From NCBI GenBank assembly GCA_003254925.1, contig QANZ01002928.1:45863-109862 (forward strand): DNA of 64,000 nucleotides, read 5' to 3'. The notes beneath the pieces are model-generated. The model saw only the letters and a program-made list of their open reading frames with translations. It searched no databases and was not told the origin of the DNA. The DNA is from Chamaecrista fasciculata (lineage: Eukaryota > Streptophyta > Magnoliopsida > Fabales > Fabaceae). Both the position numbers and the translations under genes were made by a program. Shown here piece after piece: positions 35,645-45,342 of the stretch (positions are counted from its first letter, which is position 1; the number at the start of each line of letters is the position of its first letter).

Positions 35645-36838
35645 CTAAGCGCTGTCTGTATTAACCCGGGTTGCGACCAGGCTGGCAGTGATAATGAAGA
35701 CCAGGCACATCAGTGCCTGTATTCTGAGAGTGACATGATGATCAATCAGCACACCCATGATGACCGGGGAGGCGCCGCTGGCAATTACAGTACCTGCCTC
35801 AACGGCCGATCGCACTTTTGCCAGCTGCGCGGGGCCAAACAGCTGTACCCACAGCGCGGTCGCCAGCGTTGACGCAATGGCTGACGATACGCCGGTCATG
35901 ATGAGATAAAACGGTGTGACCCACTGACTGCTGCTGAGCCACAGCGCCAGCATGCCAGCGCCCTGCGGCAGCAGAAACCACGGCAGCAGACGGCGTGGCG
36001 TCAACCGGTCTATAAGCGGACCAAATGATAACAGGGAAACCGCCTGCGTTATCGCGTAGGCAATAAACCACCCTGCAACCCATGACAGTGCCCATCCTTT
36101 CTCCTCTGCCAGCCGCGCCTGATGGAAAAAGAAGCCCGTCGTGATGAAAGGTGACGCCAGCACCGCCGGCAGAGCCAGCAGCAGGTTCCTGTTTTTCCAT
36201 ACTGACGTTTCGCGAACCTTCTCTGCGCCCCGTTTCCTGAACGTTCGCATCGGCTTTTCGGCAGCGCGCGGAAGACAGGTGACAGCCAGCGCAACACCGA
36301 TAACCAGGACCGCAGCGTTTATCATCCAGGCCATGCGCCATCCCGTCAGATGGTTAATCTGCACGGCCGCGACCGGAAACAGCGCCTGCGCCAGCGACAG
36401 GCCCAGCGCGATAGCGCCCAGCGCCTTGCCGGCATCAAGCGGAAACTGGCGTGCAGTCGCAGTGAGTGCGGTGTGCACCATCAGCCCCTGGCCGCCGAGG
36501 CGAAGCAGGTAAAAGCCTGCACAGAGCATCCATGCCGCCTGCGCACCGGATACGAGCAGGCACGCCGTCATCAGAAGCAGGGTAACGGCCAGGGTAAACC
36601 GCCGGGTGGTGGTGTAATCAATCAGCCGGCCCGCCCAGGTCAGCGTGACGGCGCTTAGCACTGTGCCCGCGGCATACAGTCCGCCCAGCCCGCCGTCGCT
36701 GAGCCCGAAGGCCTGGCGCAGATCCTGGCCGTAAAGCGAGACGAAGTAAGTCTGGCCGAAACTCGACATTGCCATCAGTATCGCGCCAAAGGCGAGATGG
36801 CTGCCATGCTGATACATAAAGCGAAACAGCTGACGCAT
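35645..36838 (-). CDS. MFS transporter
   Basis: The start is ATG at 36838 with AGGGAA upstream. About 397 residues with 12 membrane helices. AGRLIDYTTTRRF is a motif A-like loop after helix 2, and the second half repeats it (GPLIDRLTPRRLL). The family resemblance is to YfcJ/CynX-like enterobacterial MFS proteins, but the substrate is unknown. Located in the arsenic/sulphate cargo, it could export an anion or organoarsenical; this is only a guess from context. Confidence 0.85.
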   Translation of the reverse strand: MRQLFRFMYQHGSHLAFGAILMAMSSFGQTYFVSLYGQDLRQAFGLSDGGLGGLYAAGTVLSAVTLTWAGRLIDYTTTRRFTLAVTLLLMTACLLVSGAQAAWMLCAGFYLLRLGGQGLMVHTALTATARQFPLDAGKALGAIALGLSLAQALFPVAAVQINHLTGWRMAWMINAAVLVIGVALAVTCLPRAAEKPMRTFRKRGAEKVRETSVWKNRNLLLALPAVLASPFITTGFFFHQARLAEEKGWALSWVAGWFIAYAITQAVSLLSFGPLIDRLTPRRLLPWFLLPQGAGMLALWLSSSQWVTPFYLIMTGVSSAIASTLATALWVQLFGPAQLAKVRSAVEAGTVIASGASPVIMGVLIDHHVTLRIQALMCLVFIITASLVATRVNTDSA

Positions 36839-36916
36839 GGTATTCCCTGAGCGCGACTGAAAGAGGTGCCGCGTAAATGAACGCCTCCGGAACATCAGTC
36901 CCGGAGGCGCGTTATG

Positions 36917-36940
36917 AAAAGGGCCTGGGTTTTCAGGCCC
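36917..36940 (-). terminator. Terminator of usp gene
   Basis: On the minus strand GGGCCTG, loop AAAACC, CAGGCCC is followed by TTTT, just after the usp stop. A second stem (GCCTCCGG/CCGGAGGC around 36883-36908) lies beyond it. Confidence 0.8.
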
Positions 36941-36947
36941 GTAAAGT

Positions 36948-37775
36948 TTAACGCAGCATCAGCAGCGGATGACGGCTTTCAGCCAGCATTGAGGTGGTGT
37001 GGCTGCCGATAAAGAACCGGCGCAGCCGGGAGTGTCCCCAGGCCCCCATTACGATCAGGTCCGTTCCGTTCTCCTCTGCGTAACGGCACAGGCCGCGAGA
37101 AACAGATTCATCCTGAATCATCCGGGACTCTGCATCAATGCCAGCCGCCTGCAGTATCAGCTTAGCATCAAGAAGTGAAGCATCATCGCCGTTCACCATC
37201 ACGACATGGCAGGTCAGGCCGCGAAGCAGCGGGCTCACGGTCAGACGGGTCAGGTTTCGGCGGCTGGCCTCGCTGCCGTCCCAGGCAAACAGCACGCGGG
37301 ATGGCGCGCTGAACGTTTCCGGCACGACCAGCACGGGCTCTTTCTGCAGGCGGATGACGCTTTCCAGCTGGCTGCCCACGGTGTGTTCCGCACCACGCCG
37401 GCCAAGCACCATCAGCCTGACGTCATCCAGCCCGGCAAGGATTTCATCCAGCGCGCCGTGCAGCTGCAGCTGGCGCACTTCCGGAATTCCCGCACGGGCC
37501 AGCCGCTCCGCGCAACCGGCCAGAATGGCTTTACCCTGCGCCATGAGCAGGCGGCTGCGCTCACCCTCCACGCGCACCAGCTCTTCGGTCAGCAGCTCTT
37601 TGCTGTCGATGCCAATGCTGCCGCTCAGGTCAGAGACGGCCGGATGACCGTCTTTTTCCAGCACGTGCAGCAGGGCCAGCGGCGCAGAAAGGCCGGCGGC
37701 AGCCCACGCCGTGTAGTCACAGACCGGCCCGGTTGACGGCGAACCGTCCACGCAGGCCACAACGGTATTGTTCAT
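36948..37775 (-). CDS. Tandem universal stress protein
   Basis: 275 residues with two Usp domains. The second ends with the ATP-binding signature GAWGHSRLRRFFIGSHTTSMLAESRHPLLML (G-x2-G-x9-G-S). The first has only a degenerate copy (LGRRGAEHTVGSQ). It lies 18 bp downstream of the SulP gene, in the same operon. SulP-Usp pairs occur on enterobacterial plasmids and islands, where the Usp may sense stress or regulate the transporter. Ribosome site AGGAGATTAAGCT. Confidence 0.88.
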   Translation of the reverse strand: MNNTVVACVDGSPSTGPVCDYTAWAAAGLSAPLALLHVLEKDGHPAVSDLSGSIGIDSKELLTEELVRVEGERSRLLMAQGKAILAGCAERLARAGIPEVRQLQLHGALDEILAGLDDVRLMVLGRRGAEHTVGSQLESVIRLQKEPVLVVPETFSAPSRVLFAWDGSEASRRNLTRLTVSPLLRGLTCHVVMVNGDDASLLDAKLILQAAGIDAESRMIQDESVSRGLCRYAEENGTDLIVMGAWGHSRLRRFFIGSHTTSMLAESRHPLLMLR

Positions 37776-37793
37776 AGCTTAATCTCCTGTCGC

Positions 37794-39272
37794 TTAGTGA
37801 CCGCCCATCAGTTTTTCCGCTTCTTCCGGCTTGTCATGCACGCCGAAGCGGTCAACCAGGGTGCGGGTGGCGTCGTTCATGCCCAGTATTTCCACCTCAG
37901 TGCCTTCGCGGCGGAATTTGATTACCGCCCTGTCCAGCGCGCTCACGGAGGTGATGTCCCAGAAATGGGCATGCGTGACGTCAATGACCACGCGCTCTGC
38001 TGCTTCGCGGAAGTCGAAATGGCTCATAAAGCGATCGGCGGAGGCAAAAAAGACCTGGCCGATCACGGTATAGGTCCGGGTCTCGCCCTCCAGTGAGGAT
38101 TTGACAGTCATGAAGCGCGCCACTTTAGTGGCAAAGTTAAGCGAGGCAATCAACACCCCGGTCAGCACGCCGAAGGCCAGATTGTCGGTGGCCACCACCA
38201 CGACCACGGTTGCCAGCATGACCACGCTGGTCGACAGCGGATGGCGGCGCAGGTCGGTAATGGAGCGCCAGGAGAAGGTGCCGATGGAGACCATGATCAT
38301 AACCGCGACCAGCGCCGCCATCGGGATCTGCGATACCTGGTCACGGAGGAAGATAATCAGGCAGAGCAGCACCAGCCCGGCTGTCAGGGTGGAGAGGCGC
38401 CCGCGCCCGCCGGACTTCACGTTAATCACCGACTGACCGATCATGGCGCAGCCCGCCATGCCGCCGATAAACGCCGTGCAGACGTTGGCGATGCCCTGCG
38501 CCTTGCACTCGCGGTTTTTATCGCTCGGGGTGTCGGTCATATCGTCCACAATCGTGGCGGTCATCATAGATTCCAGCAGCCCTACAACGGCAAGGCCGGC
38601 GGAGTAAGGCAGGATTATCAGCAACGTGTCCAGGTTCAGCGGAATGTCCGGGATAAGGAACAACGGCAGGCTATCCGGTAGCTTGCCCATGTCGCCCACG
38701 GTGCGCACGTCCAGGTGCAGCCACATGGAGATGGCGGTCAGCACCACGATGCAGACCAGCGGAGAGGGAATGGTTTTATTGAGGTACGGAAAGAGGTAAA
38801 TGATTGCCAGACCGGCGGCGGTGAGCGCATAAACGTGCCAGGTCACGTTGGTCAGCTCCGGAAGCTGCGCCATGAAAATCAGAATGGCCAGCGCGTTGAC
38901 GAAGCCCGTTACGACCGAGCGCGACACGTAGCGCATCAGGCTGCCGAGCTTCAGGTAGCCGGCTATCAGCTGGATGACGCCGGTCAGCACGGAGGCAGCA
39001 AGCAGATACTGAAGGCCGTGGTCTTTCACCAGGGTTATCATCAGCAGCGCCATGGCGCCGGTCGCGGATGAAATCATGGCGGGGCGTCCGCCAAAAATGG
39101 CCATCACCACGGGAATACAGAACGCCGAGTAGAGGCCGACCTGCGGGTCAACTCCGGCAATGATGGAAAACGCGATCGCTTCAGGAATGAGCGCGAGCGC
39201 GACGACAATACCGGCGAGCACGTCACCACGGACGTTGCCCAGCCAGTCCTTACGCGTCGAGGACAGCAGCAT
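37794..39272 (-). CDS. SulP-family anion permease with STAS domain
   Basis: 492 residues with 10-12 membrane helices. It carries SulP signatures: [31 protein letters not shown] at the N-terminus, and [33 protein letters not shown]-terminal cytoplasmic STAS domain lies at about residues 395-485 ([19 protein letters not shown]). Members move sulfate, bicarbonate or related anions. The first gene of the sulP-usp operon; next to arsenic genes, oxyanion traffic is a plausible theme. Confidence 0.9.
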   Translation of the reverse strand: MLLSSTRKDWLGNVRGDVLAGIVVALALIPEAIAFSIIAGVDPQVGLYSAFCIPVVMAIFGGRPAMISSATGAMALLMITLVKDHGLQYLLAASVLTGVIQLIAGYLKLGSLMRYVSRSVVTGFVNALAILIFMAQLPELTNVTWHVYALTAAGLAIIYLFPYLNKTIPSPLVCIVVLTAISMWLHLDVRTVGDMGKLPDSLPLFLIPDIPLNLDTLLIILPYSAGLAVVGLLESMMTATIVDDMTDTPSDKNRECKAQGIANVCTAFIGGMAGCAMIGQSVINVKSGGRGRLSTLTAGLVLLCLIIFLRDQVSQIPMAALVAVMIMVSIGTFSWRSITDLRRHPLSTSVVMLATVVVVVATDNLAFGVLTGVLIASLNFATKVARFMTVKSSLEGETRTYTVIGQVFFASADRFMSHFDFREAAERVVIDVTHAHFWDITSVSALDRAVIKFRREGTEVEILGMNDATRTLVDRFGVHDKPEEAEKLMGGH

Positions 39273-39747
39273 AATAATTTCTCAGATTTTGAATACAGTC
39301 AGCCCGTGAGGGCAAAAATTTCAGATACGAAAAAGCACATCCGCAGACGGGATGTTTTTGAGTGCGCGACTGAGACTACTCAGTGCGACAGGGGAGGGTT
39401 ACGACTCAGGGTGGCGTAAGACGCATGATTTTTTAAGTTCTCCTTTACGGCAATAAGGTGCCTTCAGGACTGAATTAAGCCAGTGGAACCTGCGAAGTTG
39501 CACTGACGGCGAAGCCCGATCTTATCAGGACAGGCGCTAAACTATAAACGAAAGCGGTGAGAGGTCAACGTTTCTGCCCTCAATAAGGATCGGTGACTGC
39601 AGCAGAAGCGTAAAAAAGTCTGCGCATGGCGCATCAGACGCAAGCGGCGCTGCTCCGGATTAACATATGTGAATCTATGAATTTGTATTGACGCCCTGCA
39701 GGTTAAAAGTCACACTGATTTTTTTACGCCTGATATCGGGAACTATC
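39273..39747. promoter_or_regulatory. Divergent promoter region between sulP and arsR
   Basis: About 475 bp. Near arsR, TTAACATATGTGAATCTATGAATTTG (in pieces around 39660-39685) resembles the AT-rich ArsR operator and is followed by a TTGTATTGAC-like promoter element. The sulP side shows no clear operator. Confidence 0.45.
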
Positions 39748-40101
39748 ATGCCACAGCTTTCTCCTCTTCAGCTTTTCAAGGGACTGTCTGACGAAACGCG
39801 TTTAAATCTCGTCCTGCTTTTGCGTGATAAAGGCGAACTCTGTGTGTGCGAGCTGACGCTTATACTGAAAGAAAACCAGCCCAAGATATCCCGGCATCTG
39901 GCTTTACTCAGAGAAGGCGGCCTGCTCATCGACAGGCGAGAGGGTAAGTGGATTCATTACCGGCTGTCGCCTCACATGCCCGCCTGGGCAGCAGCCGTAA
40001 TTGAACAGGCTTATCTTTGCCAGCGGGATGAGATTCTGCGCCTCAGTCGGCAGGCTGATCGGGATAACGTAACGACGAACGGCAAGCCCGTCTGCATTTA
40101 A
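39748..40101 (+). CDS. arsR: ArsR-family arsenite-responsive repressor
   Basis: The start is ATG at 39748 (MPQLSPLQLFKGLSDETRLN); a longer frame from 39688 is unlikely. About 117 residues, the size of E. coli ArsR. The metalloid-binding ELCVCEL motif (Cys-x-Cys in helix alpha-3) and the recognition helix ENQPKISRHLALLREGGLL are present. It represses the arsRBC operon until As(III) or Sb(III) binds. Confidence 0.95.
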   Translation: MPQLSPLQLFKGLSDETRLNLVLLLRDKGELCVCELTLILKENQPKISRHLALLREGGLLIDRREGKWIHYRLSPHMPAWAAAVIEQAYLCQRDEILRLSRQADRDNVTTNGKPVCI

Positions 40102-40189
40102 AAATTTAACCATACACATGTGTTTTATCGTATATATTTTTTAGTTTTATTGTCCTCATTCTGACGGGCGCTTTATCAAAGGAGAGTGT

Positions 40190-41473
40190 ATGTTTCTGGC
40201 GGGTGCGATTTTTGTCCTGACGCTGGTACTGGTTATCTGGCAGCCGAAAGGACTCAGTATTGGCTGGAGTGCCAGTATCGGGGCCGCGCTGGCGCTGCTG
40301 ACCGGCGTGGTGCATATCGGGGATATCCCGGTTGTCTGGCAGATTGTCTGGAACGCCACGGCCACGTTTATTGCGGTCATCATCATCAGCCTTCTACTGG
40401 ATGAGTCCGGCTTTTTCGAGTGGGCGGCGCTGCACGTTTCCCGCTGGGGAGGCGGTAAAGGCAGGCTGCTGTTCACATATATCGTTCTGCTGGGTGCGGC
40501 GGTGGCGGCGCTGTTCGCTAATGACGGCGCGGCACTTATTCTGACGCCCATTGTTATCGCCATGCTGCTGGCGCTGGGCTTCAGCCCCAGGGCTACGCTG
40601 GCATTTGTGATGGCGGCTGGCTTTATCGCGGACACGTCCAGCCTGCCGCTCATCGTGTCGAACCTGGTCAACATCGTGACGGCAGATTTCTTTAAGCTGG
40701 GCTTCAGCGAGTATGCGTCCGTCATGGTGCCGGTGAATATTGCCTCCGTGGCGGCCACGCTTGTGATGCTGCATCTGTTTTTTCGCAAAGACATTCCGGC
40801 AACCTATGACCTGGCGAAGCTGAAAACGCCACAGGAAGCTATCCGTGACATGCGCACTTTTAAAACTGGCTGGCTGGTGCTGCTCCTGCTTCTGGCCGGT
40901 TTTTTTGGACTGGAGCCGCTTGGCGTGCCGGTCAGCCTGGTCGCGGCGGTGGCGGCATTTGTTCTCTGGCGAGTTGCCCGGAAAGGGCACGTTATTGATA
41001 CCGGAAAGGTATTAAAAGGTGCGCCCTGGCAGATAGTCATCTTCTCGCTGGGCATGTACCTCGTCGTATATGGCCTGCGCAACGCCGGCCTGACGGACTA
41101 CCTCTCCGCCGCCCTTAACCGGTTCGCAGAGCACGGCATCTGGGGCGCTACGCTCGGCACGGGTTTCCTGACGGCGGTGCTTTCTTCCGTGATGAACAAC
41201 ATGCCCACCGTGCTGGTCGGTGCGCTTTCTATTGACGGCAGCTCCGCTCAGGGGGTGGTGAAGGAAGCCATGATTTACGCCAACATCATCGGCTGCGACC
41301 TGGGCCCGAAAATTACTCCCATTGGCAGCCTGGCGACCCTGCTCTGGCTGCACGTGCTGGCGCAGAAAAGCATTACCGTCAGCTGGGGCTACTACTTCCG
41401 CGTAGGCATCGTGATGACCCTGCCGGTACTTTTTGTGACGCTGGCCGCGCTGGCCCTGCGCCTGTCTGTTTAA
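40190..41473 (+). CDS. arsB: ArsB arsenite/antimonite efflux pump
   Basis: 427 residues with 12 membrane helices over the full length, as in E. coli ArsB (429 aa). Characteristic segments are [44 protein letters not shown] and [17 protein letters not shown]. It extrudes As(OH)3 using the proton gradient. Second gene of the arsRBC operon; a 10-bp palindrome ACACATGTGT lies in the 88-bp gap after arsR. Confidence 0.96.
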   Translation: MFLAGAIFVLTLVLVIWQPKGLSIGWSASIGAALALLTGVVHIGDIPVVWQIVWNATATFIAVIIISLLLDESGFFEWAALHVSRWGGGKGRLLFTYIVLLGAAVAALFANDGAALILTPIVIAMLLALGFSPRATLAFVMAAGFIADTSSLPLIVSNLVNIVTADFFKLGFSEYASVMVPVNIASVAATLVMLHLFFRKDIPATYDLAKLKTPQEAIRDMRTFKTGWLVLLLLLAGFFGLEPLGVPVSLVAAVAAFVLWRVARKGHVIDTGKVLKGAPWQIVIFSLGMYLVVYGLRNAGLTDYLSAALNRFAEHGIWGATLGTGFLTAVLSSVMNNMPTVLVGALSIDGSSAQGVVKEAMIYANIIGCDLGPKITPIGSLATLLWLHVLAQKSITVSWGYYFRVGIVMTLPVLFVTLAALALRLSV

Positions 41474-41523
41474 CCTGAACCCCCGGGGCTGCGTTCACGC
41501 CGCTCCTTAACGGAGTATCACTT

Positions 41524-41952
41524 ATGTCTGACATTACCATTTACCACAATCCGGACTGCGGGACGTCCCGTAACGCCCTGGCGCTTATCCGCAACAGCGG
41601 CGCAGAGCCAGCGGTCATTTTGTATCTGGAAACCCCACCAACCCGGGAAACGCTAAAAAAACTGATTGAGGACATGGGCATCAGCGTACGCGCTCTGCTG
41701 CGTAAAAACACCGAGCCGTATGAGCATCTCGGTCTGGCAGACGACAGGTTCAGCGATGATGAGCTGCTGGATGCCATGCAGGCCCATCCCATCCTCATCA
41801 ACCGGCCGGTGGTCGTGACCCCGCTTGGTACAAAACTCTGCCGCCCGTCTGAAGTGGTTCTGGACATTCTGCCGGAACCACAGCAGGGAGCATTTACCAA
41901 AGAAGACGGCGAAAAAGTGACTGATGAGCACGGCAACCGGGTAAACCCCTGA
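41524..41952 (+). CDS. arsC: ArsC glutaredoxin-dependent arsenate reductase
   Basis: 142 residues. YHNPDCGTSRNALALIRN carries the catalytic cysteine (Cys12 in the family), and INRPVVVTPLGTKLCRPSE is the conserved Arg region. It reduces arsenate to arsenite with glutathione/glutaredoxin, feeding ArsB. Ribosome site ACGGAG upstream of ATG at 41524; last gene of the operon. Confidence 0.96.
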   Translation: MSDITIYHNPDCGTSRNALALIRNSGAEPAVILYLETPPTRETLKKLIEDMGISVRALLRKNTEPYEHLGLADDRFSDDELLDAMQAHPILINRPVVVTPLGTKLCRPSEVVLDILPEPQQGAFTKEDGEKVTDEHGNRVNP

Positions 41953-41986
41953 CGCGTGCTGCCGACAGAACGAAATACTGAAAGTG

Positions 41987-42010
41987 AAAAGCCGGCAGAT
42001 GCCGGCTTTC
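41987..42010. terminator. Bidirectional terminator between arsC and arsH
   Basis: AAAAGCCGGC - AGAT - GCCGGCTTTC stem located between the convergent arsRBC and arsR2-arsH operons. Its right flank abuts the arsH stop at 42012. Confidence 0.85.
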
Positions 42011-42011
42011 T

Positions 42012-42734
42012 TCATATGCTGCGCTGGTTTACCCGCTCAGAAAGCTGCGCTGCGCTCTCTTTCCTTTCGCTGTAGCGATCGGTCAGATATTCACTGCGGC
42101 CGCGCGTCAGCAGAGTGAACTTCATCAGCTCCTCCATGACATCGACAATGCGGTCATAATACGGGGAAGGCTTCATGCGGCCGTCTTCCCCGAATTCAGC
42201 CCAGGCTTTTGCCACGGATGACTGGTTCGGAATCGTGATCATACGCATCCAGCGGCCAAGAATGCGCATCTGGTTTACAGCGTTGAACGACTGTGAACCA
42301 CCGCTCACCTGCATAACTGCAAGGGTTTTACCCTGAGAAGGCCGGACTGCCCCTGACGTCAGGGGGATCCAGTCAATCTGCGCCTTCATGATGCCGGTCA
42401 TGGCACCGTGACGCTCCGGTGAACACCAGACCATGCCTTCAGACCAGAGAACCAGTTCACGTAGCTCTGCAACTTTGGGGTGCGTTTCCGGGGCGTCGTC
42501 TGGCAGCGGCAGGCCGGACGGGTTAAAAATTTTCACTTCGGCACCCATTGCCGTCAGCAGCCGTGCAGCTTCCTCCGTTGTCAGCCGGCTGTATGAACGT
42601 TCTCTTAACGATCCGTAGAGCATCAGGATGCGGGGTGGGTGCGTTACCTCCGGGGCCTGCAGTTTCTCTTCCGTCAGTGGCGCTTCCAGAAGTGCGGGAT
42701 CAGTATTTTTCAGGTCATTAATTATGTTATTCAC
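42012..42734 (-). CDS. arsH: ArsH NADPH-dependent FMN reductase
   Basis: The GTG at 42734 overlaps the arsR2 stop (GTGA); an upstream ATG at 42794 lies inside arsR2. About 240 residues. [24 protein letters not shown] is the flavodoxin-like FMN loop, and [24 protein letters not shown] the ArsH signature. ArsH oxidises trivalent organoarsenicals or reduces quinones and azo compounds, broadening arsenic resistance. Confidence 0.94.
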   Translation of the reverse strand: MNNIINDLKNTDPALLEAPLTEEKLQAPEVTHPPRILMLYGSLRERSYSRLTTEEAARLLTAMGAEVKIFNPSGLPLPDDAPETHPKVAELRELVLWSEGMVWCSPERHGAMTGIMKAQIDWIPLTSGAVRPSQGKTLAVMQVSGGSQSFNAVNQMRILGRWMRMITIPNQSSVAKAWAEFGEDGRMKPSPYYDRIVDVMEELMKFTLLTRGRSEYLTDRYSERKESAAQLSERVNQRSI

Positions 42735-43063
42735 TGTGGGGTGTTTTCCTGCGTAGTCAGGGGGGGCAGGCTGCAGCTGCTGCCTGCGCAGCATTCCTCC
42801 GTCAGAAAGGCCATCAGCTGTTCAAGCTGAGCGTAGCAAGGCCTGCAGAACAGGGTGCGGCTCTGCCGCTCCTGGCTGACCAGCCCGGCAGACATCAGCG
42901 AAGAAATATGATGGCTGAGCGTGGAAGCCGGAATGCCGAGTCGCTTCTGCAATTCACCTACCGGAAGCCCGTCATGGCCAGCCCTGACCAGTTCCCGGTA
43001 GACGGTGAGACGGGTCGGATGTCCCAGTTCACGCAGGGCAGTCGCTGCAGTGTTAACGTCCAT
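42731..43063 (-). CDS. arsR: Second ArsR-type repressor
   Basis: The start is ATG at 43063 ([20 protein letters not shown]) after AAAGGAGA; the longer frame to 43204 is unlikely. 110 residues. The winged helix includes [22 protein letters not shown]. The Cys-x-Cys of arsR1 is absent here; instead Cys residues cluster at the C-terminus (FCRPCY... ECCAGSSC), as in the ArsR types with C-terminal sensing sites. A perfect palindromic operator lies upstream. It forms an operon with arsH. Confidence 0.9.
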   Translation of the reverse strand: MDVNTAATALRELGHPTRLTVYRELVRAGHDGLPVGELQKRLGIPASTLSHHISSLMSAGLVSQERQSRTLFCRPCYAQLEQLMAFLTEECCAGSSCSLPPLTTQENTPQ

Positions 43064-43079
43064 ACCATTCTCCTTTAAA

Positions 43080-43107
43080 CCATATTTCCAGAATAATGGA
43101 AATATGG
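43080..43107. promoter_or_regulatory. Operator of arsR2-arsH
   Basis: CCATATTTCCA, 6-bp spacer, TGGAAATATGG: perfect 11-bp arms, 17 bp upstream of the arsR2 start. Spacing and symmetry fit an ArsR dimer site. Confidence 0.8.
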
Positions 43108-43217
43108 CTTTAGTCAAACTAAAGCTGGCTGCTTTCACTTTGTGAAAGCCAGCCTTTGGCCTGCCGCACAGGCCTGACGTCGGCCAGAATTTTGTTTCTG
43201 GCACACGCTGGTCCGCT

Positions 43218-45341
43218 TCACTCTCTGGCGCGGATCTCTAACCGCGAGAGGGCCTGTTCTATTTTTTCAGCGTCCTGCTCTACGATGGCTTTTTCATCAG
43301 GCGTGAGAGGGACTTCTTCAAGATAACGCCGGACAGAGGCTTTGCTTTCGATGATGAGCCCGCGCGCGCTTTGTTTGAGAAGATTAAAATCGCAGCCAAT
43401 ACAGGCCATCCGGTGCTGACAACTGCTCCAGAAGGGGTTCGTGCAGTATGAATCACCCAGGTCATAGTACGTCGCGGGTCCGGTCAGGCTGACAGCTTCC
43501 GGATCGTGGTCAATCAGCACGCTTATCATGTGAGCGACCCGGTCCGCTTTGACGAACGAGGCGGCCAGCTGAGTCGGACGCATGCGGAGATAATGCATGG
43601 TGGACTGAGGGGTTGAGTGCCCGGTCCACTGCATCAGTTCGTACAGTGACATGCCCTGCGGTACGCTGGCCAGCGCGGTCACGGCTGAGGCGCGCCCCCG
43701 GTGACTGGTGATGGTTCCGCCGCTGTCTTCTGAAGGTACGCCCGCTCTCGCGCACAGCATCGGTATCAGCGTGCGGTTAATCATGTCACCGCCGGCAGGC
43801 TTACCGCGGTACTGAAACAGAAGCCGGACTTTCTCACCGGTCCGCTCGTCGGTTAGCATCGCCTGTTCAGACGGACGTTCATCCAGCCAGAGGTCGACGT
43901 ATTTTTTCACCACGGCCGCCACCGGTTTCACAAAGGCTTTTGATGTTTTTCCGGCAGGGATATGCAGGTAGCACAGCGTTCCGGCCGGGATGATGCTGCC
44001 GTCTTCCTTCACAATATCGTCTGCCTGGGGTGTGATGCATCCTGTGGTCAGGCGGTGCAGTTCGTTCTTCCTTAGTCCCGCATGGGTCCATATAACGGCC
44101 ATAGCCTGGAGCATGGCCAGTGGATAGTGTATTTCAGTGAGCAGGTCTTCCTGACGCAGATTCAGGCTTGCCCAGATGAGCTTGAGCCAGACCGGATCGT
44201 CGATGACCCTGGGATTGACGCCGCGCCTGAATAGGGGCGTGTCCGGCGTGGAAAGATGACGTGCCGGGCTGAAGCGCAGGCGACCCCAGCCCCAGTTTTC
44301 GTAATCAATCATGAAACGGCGCAGCGAATAGATAAAATTCGCCCTGGAGTGCGGCATCATGGGCTCGCCGGATCGCATTGACTTCCGGGTCCCCCTTTCC
44401 GTGCCCAGCTGAAGTTCATCCACGTTCATCCGGCCTACCGCCGCGATGAAGCTGGCGCAGGTTTCCATGGTCCAGTCCGCCGGTTCCCGTACTTCCGGAT
44501 GTTCACGGGCCAGCCAGAGACCACAGCGCAGCGCAAAGCTGTACTGGGTTTCGCGGGTGCGCGGTCTGAGCACCGACGTTTCCCGCCAGCGCCGGCACCA
44601 GTGCACCCAGGCCGGATCGATGCCTTCCACCGGCTTCTCGTACCATTTTGTGTAATTTCGCATCCTCATCGGGGCGCTGATAATGCCCAGCGCAGCGAGC
44701 GCGTGTGAAACGCGGCCAACAACGCGGGATGTTCCCTTGTCTGTTCCACTCTGCGCGTTCCAGAGAAGTTCAGGCGTAAACGTTTCCAGCCGGGGATCCT
44801 GGTTCATAATCATCAGCGTGGCCAGTATGCCTGAGACGTGATTTTTCTGGCTGGCCGGGGCATAACCCAGCGACGTCAGCGTATCCGTCAGCCGGTTCAG
44901 CTCCTGATAATAAAAAGCCTGGCTAAAGATTGCCGCCGCATAAAGCGCGGGTTTACGGATATCGGGGAGGCTGAGCGGGTCATGAAAACCTGCCAGATGC
45001 CAGGAAAAAGCAGCCATTAGCGGACGGCCCTCCCTGACCTCCCGGCAGAGTGTCTGCCAGCGTTCCCGCGGCCAGCGCCAGCAGGGCATGCCGGAGGAAT
45101 GCATCTCGCGCAGCAACCCGGCTATTATCAGTCCGGCGATTTTGCTGCTGCATCCGCTTCCGGCGGCAATATCCGTCAGCGGCCTGATGAGGTCAGGCGC
45201 TGGCTTCATCCGCAGCATGCGGGACCGGCCGTGAGCGCTGGCCAGCGCCGTCCGTTCAGCGGGCGACAGCGACGTCTCCAGCCGGTATTCACTTATGTCG
45301 AAGGGACGCCAGGTTATCTCAGTCGATGTGTTTGTACTCAT
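43218..45341 (-). CDS. Tn554 TnpB-type tyrosine recombinase
   Basis: The start is ATG at 45341, just after the stop of the upstream recombinase, with GAGAAG as ribosome site; the frame to 45479 lies inside that gene. About 707 residues. The catalytic set is THAGLRKNELHRL, SHRGRASAVTAL and WTGHSTPQSTMHYLR. The C-terminal Cys motif YCTNPFWSSCQHRMACIGCDF is characteristic of TnpB-like transposases of Tn554 relatives. It is predicted to act with the 327-aa recombinase to move the element. Confidence 0.85.
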   Translation of the reverse strand: MSTNTSTEITWRPFDISEYRLETSLSPAERTALASAHGRSRMLRMKPAPDLIRPLTDIAAGSGCSSKIAGLIIAGLLREMHSSGMPCWRWPRERWQTLCREVREGRPLMAAFSWHLAGFHDPLSLPDIRKPALYAAAIFSQAFYYQELNRLTDTLTSLGYAPASQKNHVSGILATLMIMNQDPRLETFTPELLWNAQSGTDKGTSRVVGRVSHALAALGIISAPMRMRNYTKWYEKPVEGIDPAWVHWCRRWRETSVLRPRTRETQYSFALRCGLWLAREHPEVREPADWTMETCASFIAAVGRMNVDELQLGTERGTRKSMRSGEPMMPHSRANFIYSLRRFMIDYENWGWGRLRFSPARHLSTPDTPLFRRGVNPRVIDDPVWLKLIWASLNLRQEDLLTEIHYPLAMLQAMAVIWTHAGLRKNELHRLTTGCITPQADDIVKEDGSIIPAGTLCYLHIPAGKTSKAFVKPVAAVVKKYVDLWLDERPSEQAMLTDERTGEKVRLLFQYRGKPAGGDMINRTLIPMLCARAGVPSEDSGGTITSHRGRASAVTALASVPQGMSLYELMQWTGHSTPQSTMHYLRMRPTQLAASFVKADRVAHMISVLIDHDPEAVSLTGPATYYDLGDSYCTNPFWSSCQHRMACIGCDFNLLKQSARGLIIESKASVRRYLEEVPLTPDEKAIVEQDAEKIEQALSRLEIRARE

Positions 45342-45342
45342 G

